DNA of 64,000 nucleotides from Antitrichia curtipendula (lineage: Eukaryota > Streptophyta > Bryopsida > Hypnales > Leucodontaceae), in the NCBI GenBank assembly GCA_951230915.1, contig OX579638.1, forward strand, positions 558,001 to 622,000, in the 5' to 3' direction. Below, piece after piece: positions 36,977 through 48,396 of the stretch. The position numbers and the translations under genes were made by a program. The notes under the pieces were generated by a model that was not told the DNA's origin, did no database searches, and saw only the letters and a list, made by a program, of their open reading frames with translations. Every line of letters starts with the position of its first letter. The stretch's first letter is position 1.

Positions 36977-37780
36977 TAAGTGTTAGATTATCTCAATCTA
37001 ACACACAAACCATTTACCAATTCCAATTTTTTTTTGTGTGTTAGATTATCTCAATCTAACACATGAACATTTACCAATTCCAGTTTCTTTTACGTGTTAG
37101 ATTATATTAATCTAATACACAAACCACTTACAAATTCTATTTTTTTAATGTGTTACATCATTTCAATGTAACACATGAACTATTTACCAATTCCAATTTC
37201 TTTTACGTGTTAGACTATATTAATCTAACACACAAACCACTTACAAATTCCATTTTTTTTTGTGTGTTAGATTATCTCAATCTAACACACGAACCATTTA
37301 CCAATTCCAATTTTTTTTTACGTGTTAGATTATATCAATCTAATACATGAACCATTCACAAATTCCATTTTAAAAAAATGTTACAACATATCGATCTAAC
37401 ACACGAATCATTTACCAATTCCAATTTTTTTTTAAGTGTTAGATTATATCAATCTAACACACAGACCACTTACCAATTCCAATTTTTTTATGAGTTACAT
37501 CATATCAATGTAACACATGAACTATTTACCAATTCCAATTTTTTTTACGTCTTAGATTATATTAATCTAACACACAAACCACTTACAAATTCCATTTTTT
37601 TTTGTGTGTTACATCATATCAATCTAACAGACGAACCATTTACCAATTCCAATTTTTTTTACGTGTTAGATTATATCAATCTAACACATGAACCATTCAC
37701 AAATTCCATTTTTTAAAAATGTTACAACATATCAATCTAACACATGTGAACCATAATTTACCAATTCCAATTTTGTTAAT
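36977..37780 (+). repeat. 57-bp hairpin satellite, ~14 monomers
   Basis: Each monomer has TGTTAGATT, a 5-base loop and AATCTAACA (perfect 9-bp stem), then ACACRAACCATTTACCAATT and a T run. Variants are arranged in order: the monomer with GTTACATCAT...ATGTAAC at about 37150 recurs at about 37490, and the five between are matched by those that follow. That gives a ~340-bp higher-order unit of six monomers. Open frames here (37150-37350, 37378-37716) are translated repeat, not genes. Confidence 0.85.
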
Positions 37781-38260
37781 AATCAATGTACCAAAAGAGT
37801 GGATATTTCTTCAAATTTCTAATACTTAATCTTTAAATTCTAATAATTTCTTCAAATTTATTGTACTTAATGAAATTCTGATAAATTCTTCAAATTTCTA
37901 ATACTTCATCAAATTCTAGCACATGGAGTTTTTTTAAAAATAGTTTTGTAGAAATTTATATTATTCTAGTTGTACTCCTTATGTTCACTTGTGGTATAAA
38001 ATAAGTGATTCACATTCACATTTCAACCTTGGACATACAAACTCAAAATTTCCAACTTTTGCTATTGAACTACAATAGCAATATCATATTATGAAAGTAT
38101 TAAGTATGCACAACTACTAAAATCACATCAATATCAGGGTATATATTATGAGAACTACTTCTTGTGAAGTATAGTGTTACTTATCAATTAATGAACTACC
38201 CGTTTATGAAATGCATTGAATTTCCATCAAGTCCAACATCATTACCAATCAACTCCAGTG
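37781..38260. other. AT-rich gene-free stretch before the RING/SET locus
   Basis: No ORF is supported. The sequence changes sharply to higher GC at about 38262. Confidence 0.4.
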
Positions 38261-38688
38261 ATGGGTGATCACCGGTTGCCTTTTTGGGCGGAACGGTTCT
38301 GTGACCGGTGACAGCTGGTCGACCACCTCGGGCCACTTCCGATTGCCGGTAGTCGTCTCGCACCTTTACAAGCTAGCTTCACACTTACTCCAGTTTCCAG
38401 TTCACGCCTCGCTTGCGCTTGAGATTCAGCTGCGATTTGCATTTTGGTTCTGGCCGCATTGGCCGTGTAAGGGAAAGTTCAGTGAGACAATCTCTTCAGC
38501 GCAATGGGGTACGTCAGTGTCACGGGATTGAGTTTAGTGTCCCGGGATTTCCCTAAGAGCCAGGAGATTGCGATGAGTGTTGAGGGGATTCTGTTCAGCG
38601 TCTAGGGGATTTCGTTGAGTACATAGTTGATTTTCACGCACGATTGGATTCTGATTTTGGATTTAGGGTCTGGGTTCGAATGCGGCGC

Positions 38689-38695
38689 TATAAAC
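38689..38695 (+). promoter_or_regulatory. TATA-like box of the RING-like gene
   Basis: TATAAAC lies 130 bp before the ATG at 38825, within a GC-richer promoter region (38262-38820). The spacing fits a plant core promoter with a ~100-base leader. Confidence 0.4.
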
Positions 38696-38824
38696 TTCGA
38701 GCTTTAGCAATGTAGGTAGTTCATTAGGAGTGGTGCCTGGGCTTTGAAGGGAAAGTTCTCAGCTGTGTGGGAGTTCCACTTCCGCTTCACTGTTGCTAAG
38801 AGTAGTTGTTTCAGTTTGAGAGTG

Positions 38825-41800
38825 ATGGAGACTTCTAGTGGAATGCATTCGGGTAAGGGGAAGCTTGCGAAGGGGAAGGATTCTGTGGGTAGGGGGAAGC
38901 TCAGTGCCTCGAAGTCCCGGGAGAGTGGGCGGAAGAGCAGGCCACTTGCTACTCAAAGCAGTGGCGGACACAAGACTAGTGCTGCCCTCCCAAGCGCCGA
39001 GGAGGATGAGCACAGCAACGAAGAAGGAGATGGTGGCGACAAAGAACGAGATGGTGGCGACGAAGAAAAGCAGAGCACACACCTGAGCGACATGGACGGC
39101 AAGCGGAAGAGACCCGCGATGAAATTGAAGAAGGGGAAGGTTTGCAAGACAGCTGAGGACGTGGAAACCGAGATCTCCAACTTGAAGCCACCACCACGAA
39201 AGCTGACTCGGGAAGATTTTGCCAAGGAGTACAACCTTTGCAATGAATCTGCTCAGAATCCTCATCGCTACAGGAAGGGTTCACTGCCAACGAAGCTGGT
39301 GAGGAAATACTTTGGGGATCCGGTGGGTGAAGGTGGGCGAAATGGGTTTTCTTGGCAACAATGTGAACAAACCGATTTGAAAGCAAGGATTCAAGAGCTG
39401 CACCCAATTTTGTATCAACATGGCGCTGGTGAGGTACCTGGCTTGCTCAAGGTGCATTTCGCTGAGGGAGTGGCAATGGAGTACGAGAAGGGAGCTAAGG
39501 AGGTGAATTGGTGTTTGTTTGGGGAGGAAACAAACAAGAGACAACGAAATCGATACGAGAAAGACTTGAAGAAGCTCCAAGCATTCAAGAATACCTTACA
39601 GGATTCTTCGAAGTCTGTTCAAATGCGAGGGCTGCGAGGGCGGCAGTGGCGATCGATAAAAATCGAGCCAGGCCAGAAAGGCGTCAGGTTGGAGCCAGAC
39701 AGGAAAGGGGTTAAGTTGGAAGGAGGTCGGGAGAGTGGGAAAACTGACCTTGTGGAAAAAGTGCCAGTTTCATCACAATCAAAGCTTGGGGAGACGGGTG
39801 GGGAGTCTGGGATGTCTGCAGATTGCGAGGGTGGTGACTTTCAACGAGGAGGAGGAACGCTGTCCAAGGCAGGTTCGGCAGAGCGACTGGTGGAGGTTGA
39901 GTCACTGATGAGTGTCGTTCACATGGAAGGGGAAGTGTTAAAGATTGAACTCAAAGAAACTGAATCTAATCTTGAGAAGTGCCAGTGGAAGAGGAGGGAG
40001 AAAGAGTGCCTTGTAGGCACTTTCTAAGGTCAGATGGAGGTGAAGTCCAAGTTAATTGAGGAGATGAAGGGCACTGGTGCAGATGTAGCCCGTGAATTGA
40101 TCAAATTAGAGATGGTCCAAGAGCAATTGGCATTTGAAGAGCAAAACGTAGCTGAAGCCAACATCCAGCTTCAGCAAGCAGAGAGTGCCCTGGCCATCGT
40201 GCAACATAAGATTGTCTGCCACCGATTGGAGTTTGATGCCTTACTAGCTCAGTCATGGTCATTGAAGAGAGGCCGGGTTGGAATTTCCTTTTTACCAAGG
40301 CCAATGGTGTATGCTTCTACTGAAGAAAACACCTCTGAATTGACCAGCTTCGGCAGTGAGAGTACGTTTATTGGGGTCACAATTTGCTGCCTATGCTCCT
40401 TCCCATTCCCTCATAGTGACATTGTGATTTCTTCATGTCGACACATGTACCACCCTTTTTGTGCGTCTGTTCTCTTCAGCAATAGCCAGACATGCGTGGC
40501 TATGGGGTGTAAATCGTTGGCACATCCTGAATGGCATCGTAGCTTCGGCTGGGGGGAGCCGAGTCCGGACCTTGTACAACGGGCTCTGATGCTTGGACTT
40601 GCTGAGGAGAGGAAGAAAATTCTTCAGGACCGATTAGATGCAGCCAAAGCTAAATGTCCACATGCTGGTAAGTTCATTTGTCTTTTTTGCAATTATCAAT
40701 CTCCATGCAATGCATACCTTTCCTCCTTTGTAATTCAAATTTCACTAAATCTTGAAAGCATAATTCAGGTCTGTGGTAGGGTTCAGGGTTTAAGGTAATA
40801 CTCTTTCGAGTGACTGCACTTGTATTACTATACCCTTTAGTAATGATTGAATGCAATGTTTGAATAGTAGGGTTATAATGTTCAAGTAATAGGAACCCGG
40901 AGAACTCTGTAGTACATTTAAAGCAGTAATGCTTATGAAAGGTTTAGGCTTCATTTCAGGTTGAAAGTGGTTTCCAATGGAATGCATTATTCTGCTATAG
41001 CAATTAAAATAATCAGTTTGTATCATTTGTACTCGTTGCTTGGAATACTTTTTTTTATATTTTATTTTCAAGACTTCTACATCGAACTCTGCTTTTGAAA
41101 TGATGTCTTCTTCGGAATTGATTTGGTGTAGTATTTCTTAATTTTTTCTAGCTAAACCGGACTTGATGGCCTAATAGCATTAAAATGTCCTTCTCGTGCT
41201 GTTAATTCAGTGGGACTATTCGACTGAAATGTACTTATGGGTCTACTCTTTGGTAGAATTGGTTGGTATCAAACATATCTGGATATTGAAAGTTCAAATT
41301 TCTCGTGTTTCCGAGTCTTTCATTGTATTACATGTATTATATGTAACGAGGATGAAAGTGGTCTACAGTGAAATTGGTTTTGATGTACTATTTCAGTTTC
41401 CTTTTTTCTACTAGAAACATACCTAGTGGCCTATTTCGTATTAGAATGTACTTAGAGCATTATGAGTTTCGTATTCACAGAGTACTAGGATTTCGATACT
41501 TTATGAATGTGTAGTACTGTATTGAGTTTGTGGCCTGCTTCGTATTAGAATGTACTTAGAGCATTATGAGTTTTGTATTCTCAGAGTACTAGGATTTCGA
41601 TACTTTAAGAATGTGTAATACTGTATTGAGTTTGTGGCCTGGTTCATACTAGTATGTACTTCGAGTATTATTAGTTTTGTATTCACAGAGTACTAGGATT
41701 TTGATACTTTCTGATTGTGTAGTACTGCATTGAGTTTGTGACCTGGTTCGTATTAGAAAGTACTTCGAGTATTATTAGTTTTGTATTCACAGAGTACTAG

Positions 41801-43987
41801 GATTTTGATACTTTCTGAACGTGTAGTACTGCATTCAGTTTGTGTTAAACATACTTATTAGATTAACTATTTCAAATAATTAATTTGTATCAAACATACA
41901 TGAGTATTAAAAGTCAAAATTATCTTCTTATTCTTTAGTCTTTCAAAGTACCTTTTCTGATGTTGATACTTCTCACACAAATTTTCATTTGTCTGTTTGT
42001 ACAAATTATGTTAGTTAAGAAAAATAGGTTTTGAAAGTGGTAGTTGCAGTATATAATTAGAATCACAATGTACCGCATGTACTGTACAGTGGCTTCAGTA
42101 TTATTGACTGAAATGTATTTGGGATAATATTTTAATTTTCTAATTTTTTTATAAACAAGCTGAGTGGCCTGGTTTGTATTAGAATCTACATGAAGTATCA
42201 TAACTTACCCATGATGGAGATGTACTACACCAGTCTATTTTGAATGGATGGAGTTCTTTTGAATTTGTGTTTAAAGTAATGCATTATTGTTTACATGTAC
42301 AGTCATGTTCTTTTCTTTTGAGGTAGAGGTTAGGGCTCTGTGGTTCTACTTCTTCAATAAATCAAAAGATTTGTAGTTCAGCTGAAGGCAATTTGTTGTT
42401 CATTGTGTAGCTTCAGGTCAGGGGTTTGCCCGTCCCGCGAACTCTCCAGCGAATTTCACAGAGGGAGCAACTAGCCAAGCTATTTGCTCACCAAAGGCTA
42501 CTGATTGGGGACGTCCTACAATGTCTACAATAGAAGAAGACATTCATGCACAACAAGCCATTGATCCGATTGAGAAGAAGAGAAGCCGAGGTGAGGTGGA
42601 CAGTCTGGCTGTGAAAGCAAAATTGAGAAAGAAGAAAAAAATCACGAAGGTCTTCAACGAGAATGACATGGATGAAGAGCCTGAATTCTGTTCAGAAACG
42701 GAGTCAAGTGAAGATGGGCTCGCAAGAAAGGTGCTGAACCTGCCCTCCAGCTCTGGTACCACTATTTCCACTGATGGTGACGATTTGAGAATTGAAGGCA
42801 ATGCGGGTGAAATGGATATAGATGATGGGAATGACTTCTTGAAATCACCTCTCCGTAGTTCTTTGGACACAATCCTTGTCACTCCCCCTAAAACTCAGTT
42901 GTCGAGGCTAGTACATGGACCACGGGATGACGAGACATCCCAAGGAGAGGCTCAGGAGGCAAATCCACTTGGTGAAATTAGGGGTGCAAGCCAGAAGGAG
43001 AACGAGGCAGTACCTGGAGATGCTTGGGAGGGGATGGATGCAGACCATGCAGATGTTGATGACGGGGAGCCTGCAGAGTCACAGGCCGAGATCAAGGGAG
43101 CGGTGCCTGCGGTGCCTGAGGCAACCATGGCATCGAATCACAGAGGCTCAAATTCTGAGCCCAATGATTCTGTGACTGCAGGTGTAGGGAAGGAGATGGG
43201 AGTTCCTGAAGTAGTTCTTGGGGAGGGGAAGTGCAACGCTGAGGGAGATGTTAGAGATACGACTGGTTTTGATGAGGGCAATGTTAAAAATGGGAGGAAT
43301 TCTGATGAGGGAGATGTTGGGGTGGAGATGGCTGTTGATGAGGGAGATGATGGGAAGGGTAATGGTTTTGATGAAGGAAATGTTGGGGAGGAGATGGCTG
43401 AGGATGAGGGAGATGTTGGGGAGGGTAATGGTTCTAATGAGGGAAAAGTAGGGGAGCGGATGGCTTCCAACGAGGGAGACTCCAGTGAAGGAAAGGGTGA
43501 AGGTGGCAAGGATGGTGAAATGGGGAAGAGTAGTGACGAGGGACTTGGGGAGGTTATTGTTCAAGAGGAGGAGCTTGCAGGATCAAAGGGAAAAAAGGAG
43601 AAGCTCATGGAAGTGCAGCCACAGGCTGGATGTGATGAATCCAAGCAGAAGGTTGAGGAAATGGCCTTGAAGACAGTTGCAGTGAAGAAATCAAAAAAGA
43701 AGAAAAGGGACCAGAAAGAGGGGAAGAAGAATCGCAAGGAGGTGGACCATGCGGAAGCCCAAACATCCCCAGAGAACTTGAATAGTTCAGAGCACAGTTT
43801 TTTTACTGAGTTGAACAAGATAGCAGATGGGGGGGGAGATGGCGGTGGTGAGGAAGTAGCTCCCATCACAGATCCCACCCCAATCCTTTCACCTCCAGGC
43901 AGGAGGAATACCAGGTCTCAGCAGGGGAACTTGACATTGTCTACACAGGTAGACAAAGCTTCGTCAAAGAAGCGTCAACGCTCCTAG
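38825..43987 (+). CDS. Nuclear coiled-coil / RING-like / acidic-repeat protein (N-terminal part of possible SET fusion)
   Basis: Exon 1 is 38825-40667 and exon 2 starts at 42411; the intron is GTAAGT...GTGTAG, phase 1. The ATG at 38825 opens METSSGMHSGKGKLAKG; upstream in-frame codons lack ATG. The protein has a basic Ser/Gly-rich start, a conserved-looking block (LPTKLVRKYFGDP, FGEETNKRQRNRYEKDLKKL), a coiled coil, then a RING-like C-x2-C...C-x-H-x2-H-x2-C...C-x4-C finger (ICCLCSFPFPHSD, SCRHMYHPFCASV) followed by HPEWHRSFGWGEPS. Exon 2 is acidic with tandem DEGDVGEEMA-type repeats (43250-43500) and a basic nuclear-type stretch (KKSKKKKRDQKEGKKNRK). A TAA at 40025-40027 (codon 401) interrupts the coiled coil in frame. 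Exon 2 can end at a stop at 43985 or splice at 43948 into the SET exons. It is probably nuclear; the function is not known. Confidence 0.7.
40668..42410 (+). other. Intron 1 of the RING-like gene (1,743 bp)
   Basis: The donor is GCTG|GTAAGT and the acceptor TGTGTAG|CTTCAGG. Joining restores one open frame (codon GCT, then SGQGFARPANSP). The intron is AT-rich with frequent GTAC and AGTACT words and contains the 104-bp tandem array. Confidence 0.75.
41426..41841 (+). repeat. Four exact-period 104-bp tandem repeats in the intron
   Basis: Copies start at 41426, 41530, 41634 and 41738, and each begins GTGGCCT or GTGACCT. All contain ACAGAGTACTAGGATTT-like and TGTAGTACTG-like words. The period is 104 with no indels; substitutions are scattered, and copies 3 and 4 are closest to each other. 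Degenerate relatives flank the array near 41167 and 42170. Confidence 0.9.
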
Positions 43988-44183
43988 TTTTTATTTTATT
44001 TTTTTGGATATGCAGTTGTGGCCAGAATTTGAATAAGCTGATTTCAGGTATACAAGCAAAGCATTGTAAATTGCCTTCACAGTGGAGGTTATTGAAACAG
44101 AGACTATTTATTTATTGACAAAACTTCTTGTTTCAGTAGTTTTTATGTACTAATGTGGGTTGTTCTTAATGTGTTTCATATAG
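43949..44183 (+). other. Candidate intron joining the RING-like ORF to the SET exons
   Basis: The donor is ACACAG|GTAGAC and the acceptor CATATAG|GCAAGC, phase 0 on both sides, 235 bp, T-rich in its 3' half. If not spliced, the upstream frame stops at 43985. No other exon candidate for the SET protein is visible in the 195 bp between that stop and the acceptor. Confidence 0.5.
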
Positions 44184-45148
44184 GCAAGCTTCTTATACAA
44201 TACTGAAGACTTGTTTCACGGCTTGGAGGCGCGTCCAATCCCCGTAGCTCCACATGATTCACCAATGCGTTCTTTCAAGTATATGACTACTAGTGTGGTC
44301 CACAAGAATGCCCAAGTGAATACTTCTATTGTTGGATTAGGAATTGGTGAATTCTGTGCTTGTCGCAGAGATGATTGCTTGACTGCCGTGGTTCCTTGTC
44401 AATGTACAAAGGGAACTGGTGGTGAGTTTGCATACAACCCTGGTGGGTTGTTGAAGGACCATTTTCTGCAAAATGGTGGTCATATGTGTCGGACTTTCAT
44501 TAGGGAGTGTAATTTTAAATGTGGATGTCATAGTAAATGTGGCAATAGTGTGGTTCAGCGGGGGATGAAGTACTCGGTAGAAGTTTACCATACAGCGCAC
44601 ATGGGATGGGGGATTCGAGCTGCTGAATCTATCCCCAAAGGTGCATATGTATTTGAGATGATTGGGGAGATATTGACTAATGCAGAGATGTTGATTAGGA
44701 ACCTGGTAGTTGATGGTGGTCCATCATACGCTTTGCAACTTGATGCTGATTGGTCCACAGAGAGAAAATCGAATGACAACACAGCGTTGTGTTTGGATGC
44801 TACTCACTTTGGAAATGTCGCCAGATTTCTCAATCACAGGTTTGACATCTACTATGACTTGTTTTAAAGTTCAATGTTTTTGTTTCAGCACTTGGGTTTT
44901 TTAATTGGTAGTGCACAATCTTGTGCAGATGTGGAGATGCGAACCTGATTGACATCCCTGTGAAGATTGAGGGTTCTGGTAAGAGCTTCTACCATGTTGC
45001 GTTTTTCACAAAACGTCAGATTAAAGCCCAAGAGGGGTTAACATGGGATTATGGTATTGATTTCAGCAATTGTGACCCAGAATTGCCTTCTTTTGCTTGT
45101 AAATGTGGAAGTATCATGTGTAGAGATAAAATTTCAAAAGGTATTTGA
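44184..45148 (+). CDS. SUVR1/2/4-type histone H3K9 methyltransferase SET module
   Basis: Two exons, 44184-44839 and 44929-45148, are joined by an 89-bp phase-2 intron that restores NHRCGDAN. The pre-SET region is cysteine-rich (GEFCACRRDDCL, VVPCQCTKGTGGEFAY, ECNFKCGCHSKCGNSVVQRG). SET motifs are present: GWGIRAAESIPKGAYVFE, GEILTNAEM, NHRCGDAN (AdoMet-binding NHxCxxN) and LTWDYGIDF. The post-SET is CKCGSIMC. Arabidopsis SUVR proteins show the same order and similar wording (CGNxVVQRG, EALCLDAT, ELTWDY). The family methylates H3K9 and acts in transposon silencing. All recognisable catalytic motifs are intact. There is no start codon in front, so the N-terminus must come from upstream exons, most likely the RING-like ORF. 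The stop is TGA at 45146. Confidence 0.88.
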
Positions 45149-46501
45149 CAACATCAGAAGCGAAGTGGAAGCCAGCTCATGACGGGCAAGATTATATTAG
45201 TGATTTGTATTTCAAAATCGGAATGTGAACCACTAATATAGTTTTGTGTGAAATGCGCTCGCTCTTAGTTGGCTTCTAATGTTTTCACTCACCTTTTATA
45301 GACTTTATAACTTCACTATTTTATAAGCAAAAGTGTTGAGGTTGTTGGACTCAGTAGTTAGGTGTATGGAGGTGGAACATTCTGTATTTTTAGTACTTAT
45401 AGAATACATTTCCTTTTAGGAATTGGTAAACTTTATATACTAAATACTTTCAATTAACTATTCAAACTTGAAAACATTTTCACTCTAATGCACTTTTGAC
45501 AAAGTGGTGCTCAGGTTCTTTGGTGTTCCTGTCAATGCCTACAGATGAAAGGAATATTGGTTTTCGGCAAGGTGTGGCACATAAGGAACTGTATTTTTTT
45601 ATTACTTTTTACTATGTCTACTTTGGCATGCATTATTATGTTTGTAATTTTTCTACATGCTAATATGTGTATTTGCTATTCTAACTTCGTAGTCCAGCTT
45701 TCTTCATAAAAGTAATTGTTTGTATTCAATCTCTGATTTCCATTTGGAATTATATGTACTTGTTATGCAAGAATGCTTAGTATTGTGCTTGTAATTTGCC
45801 TTTGCTGGAGTTTGTAAGGTTTTTATATGCACATAATGAATCCTAAGTTTTGAGTCTTCAATAATGGTTCTAGATGTACATTATTTATGGATTTGTATGA
45901 AATGTATAGTACTTGCTTGATACGATTTTTGTATGTTAACCTATTTTAAATAATATTAGTCTACATACCTTCAATTCCAATGTAAACCACCTGCAAGTAA
46001 ATCCACATGCACCATGCTGTGGAATACCTTGTTCATTTGTAAGTAATGAGAGAAAGTGAAAGGACTCCAAAGAATTTCAAAAGAGTATTCACCAAAGTAT
46101 GCTAAGTCATCTATGCTTGTTTAACATAATTTCTATATTATCCCCAATATCCTACTCAGTTTAGGAAAAAATACATAAGTAGCACATTCTTAAAAATATC
46201 ATAATGGAAACTACAGAGAGTGGTATATATAAGCAAATGGTAAGTCTCATATACTTTTTTTATTATGCCAAACATAACTAACGCTTTGCAAGCAGCAATC
46301 CTGCATTACGTGTACTTGTAGTATTAAAAAATACTGAAATCCTGTACTGAATAAAGTACTACTAGTATCCAAACAACTGAAATCATTGTGCTTATAGAAC
46401 TTATAGTACCTAAAATACTAAAGTCATAGTACAATTAAGGGAGTTTTAGTATCCAAAAATACTATAAAGAACACAGAAATCTAAAAGAGAAAACTATAGT
46501 C
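45149..46501. other. Intergenic region between convergent genes
   Basis: 3' flanks of the SET gene (plus) and the transposase-like gene (minus). AT-rich and unusually dense in GTAC, AGTACT and TACTTAG words. No ORF is supported. Confidence 0.5.
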
Positions 46502-48396
46502 CTACTCAGCATTGAATGCCCACCATTCTCGTAATGCATCTTCACACATTCTTTGGGATTCAGCAGACATCTTGTACACAAGGGTGTCCTTCACCCTATG
46601 TGAGGCAAGAATCATAGGGAACTTACAAGCCCGAACAAGATGTGCATCCACTGCCTTGTCACAAAACACATATGTCTTGTCTCCGCGTCCAAACTTTTTG
46701 TAGTACTTGCCCCTGATAATAGCATCCCCGGCATTAAAGGCCCCACCCAAGGACAAGTAAGTGATTCTTGCAAAACAAACTTTGTCCTCTGACATTGTAG
46801 AACGTAAAACTGCACACCATCTTCATTGTCTTCCTCTGCTGGGATCATGAAGTTGTCTCCAACTTCAACCATGTCACCAATCTGTATAGATACTCCATTG
46901 TGTAGCCAATTCTCTACTTCGTCCACCTCCTCAACTTGTTCTGCAGTTGTAGTAATGCTTACAGGTACTAGTCTTTGCACCTGCCATGGTTGCACATGTG
47001 AGGACCTGTCACAATTATCCCAGTCACCATCAACACATGGAATGCAAAAATAAGATAATGCACGAGTTTTGAGAAGAGTAGGTTCCATCATGGAAAATCC
47101 CATAATAGAGTATAGACTCTTTGAACCAGGAATAGTGTTGCACTTCAAGCTGTTGTTGTTGTGATTAACTTCCTTCTCTCCAATGTACCAAAACACTCTA
47201 GAAAGAGAAGATGTCTTGGATTGAGCATAGGAACTAACAACACGCTCTGTGTACTTTTCCTCCAAGAATTGCACCACTTGAGTAGCATTTTGCAGTGGAC
47301 GTAAGGGATTTTGAATTTGTTCAGCCACCAACGCCCTCTTCACAACTGCCCCTGCACCATCCCACTCCCCTTTGCCATGAGCTGATTCAAAAAAATTCCA
47401 ACGCATCATACACCCCCCAGTGAGCATGGGGTACCGGGCTACAAAGTACATTGCCGTAGCACACTTGAACTGTGCACTGCAACCGTCGCTGAAGATCCAA
47501 TGCTCCTCAGGAGAGAACCCTGAATCCACCAACCAATCCCAATGCAAAAGCAAACAATGTTGGACAAATGCTGAATCATGGTCCTTATCATCAGAAATAT
47601 AAAAGTGAGTTTGCTTCAAGATCTCATCTCCTTCCCTCCACATGGTGATGTGAACCAATATAGTGATAGAAGTACTAAAGTAGTACAAACTTTGAACTTC
47701 GTTTTGAATTGCAAAAGAATAGTTCTCTGCATAGTCAATGTGTGAAACGACAACTCCCTCTGGAACATTGGCCATCATTAGCTGGCATTGCTCATCCTTC
47801 CACCTTGCTCTGAAATTGTGTGTTATGAAAGTTGTCACAGTCTTCTCCATGTATGACAAAAAAACATGTGCAGTAGTCTCCTTGAACACTTCCTTCAAGC
47901 GTTTCTTTGGCTTGCCTGTGTTGGCATCCACCCCTACCTGGTAGTACTCAAAGCACTTCCACTTCAAGGTAAAGGAAGATGAACTACACAACTCCAATTC
48001 ACAGAAGGTTAGTAGATGAAATCCACAGTGAGGACAATCTCCCATGAGGCATTCTAGCCTATGCCAGAGGTCAAACTCCCCCTTTGGACAAATACATGCT
48101 TCCCACATCAAAGTAATTCGCTTGAAAACATGTTCATGTGCATGGCAGCCTCCCTCTCCATTGCCTAGACAAAGCACACATTCACAAGCACAATTTATGC
48201 TTGCATGCAACCCCCGGAGTACGTCCCTAAGGTTACTCAAGGCAACCTTCATAAAATCCATCTCGACATGGTAAATACAACAACAAGTATTTCTCTCCTT
48301 GAGTTTTCTCACCCACCATGGTTTCAACCTTTCAAAAGCTCTCTGGCGCACAGTACATTCAGGATGTACTTCTTTGAAGCGCAAGAAGAAATAAGT
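46502..48396 (-). CDS. Transposase-like protein, exon 2 (one frameshift)
   Basis: The acceptor is TTTGGCAG|ACTTATTTC at 48397/48396. It encodes FKEVHPECTVRQRAFERLKP, the cysteine-rich NTCCCIYHVEMDFMK, then HIDYAENYSFAIQNE, IFSDGCSAQFKCATAMYFVA and WNFFESAHGKGEWDGAGAVV. The two aspartates and the following acidic cluster are placed like a DDE/D RNase H-fold catalytic triad (inference). A Cys pair (CIPCVDGDWDNC) follows. After LQ at 46795 the frame shifts by one base into MSEDKVCFARITYLSLGG, which continues to a stop at 46502, so a single-base loss (or sequencing error) splits an otherwise intact ORF. From memory, related proteins are multicopy in non-seed plants and some animals. The transposon superfamily is not assigned. 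Confidence 0.75.

Noticed and set aside
37150..37716. Open frames of repeating FTNSNFFYVLDYINLTH-like peptide
   Set aside because: They are translations of the 57-bp satellite; the frame is open only because the monomer length is a near multiple of three.
36977..37780. CRISPR array
   Set aside because: The repeats are directly contiguous without unique spacers and the context is eukaryotic.
42544..43878. Long minus-strand Ser/Pro- and Ile-rich frames
   Set aside because: They are antisense shadows of the acidic-repeat exon, whose composition keeps other frames open.
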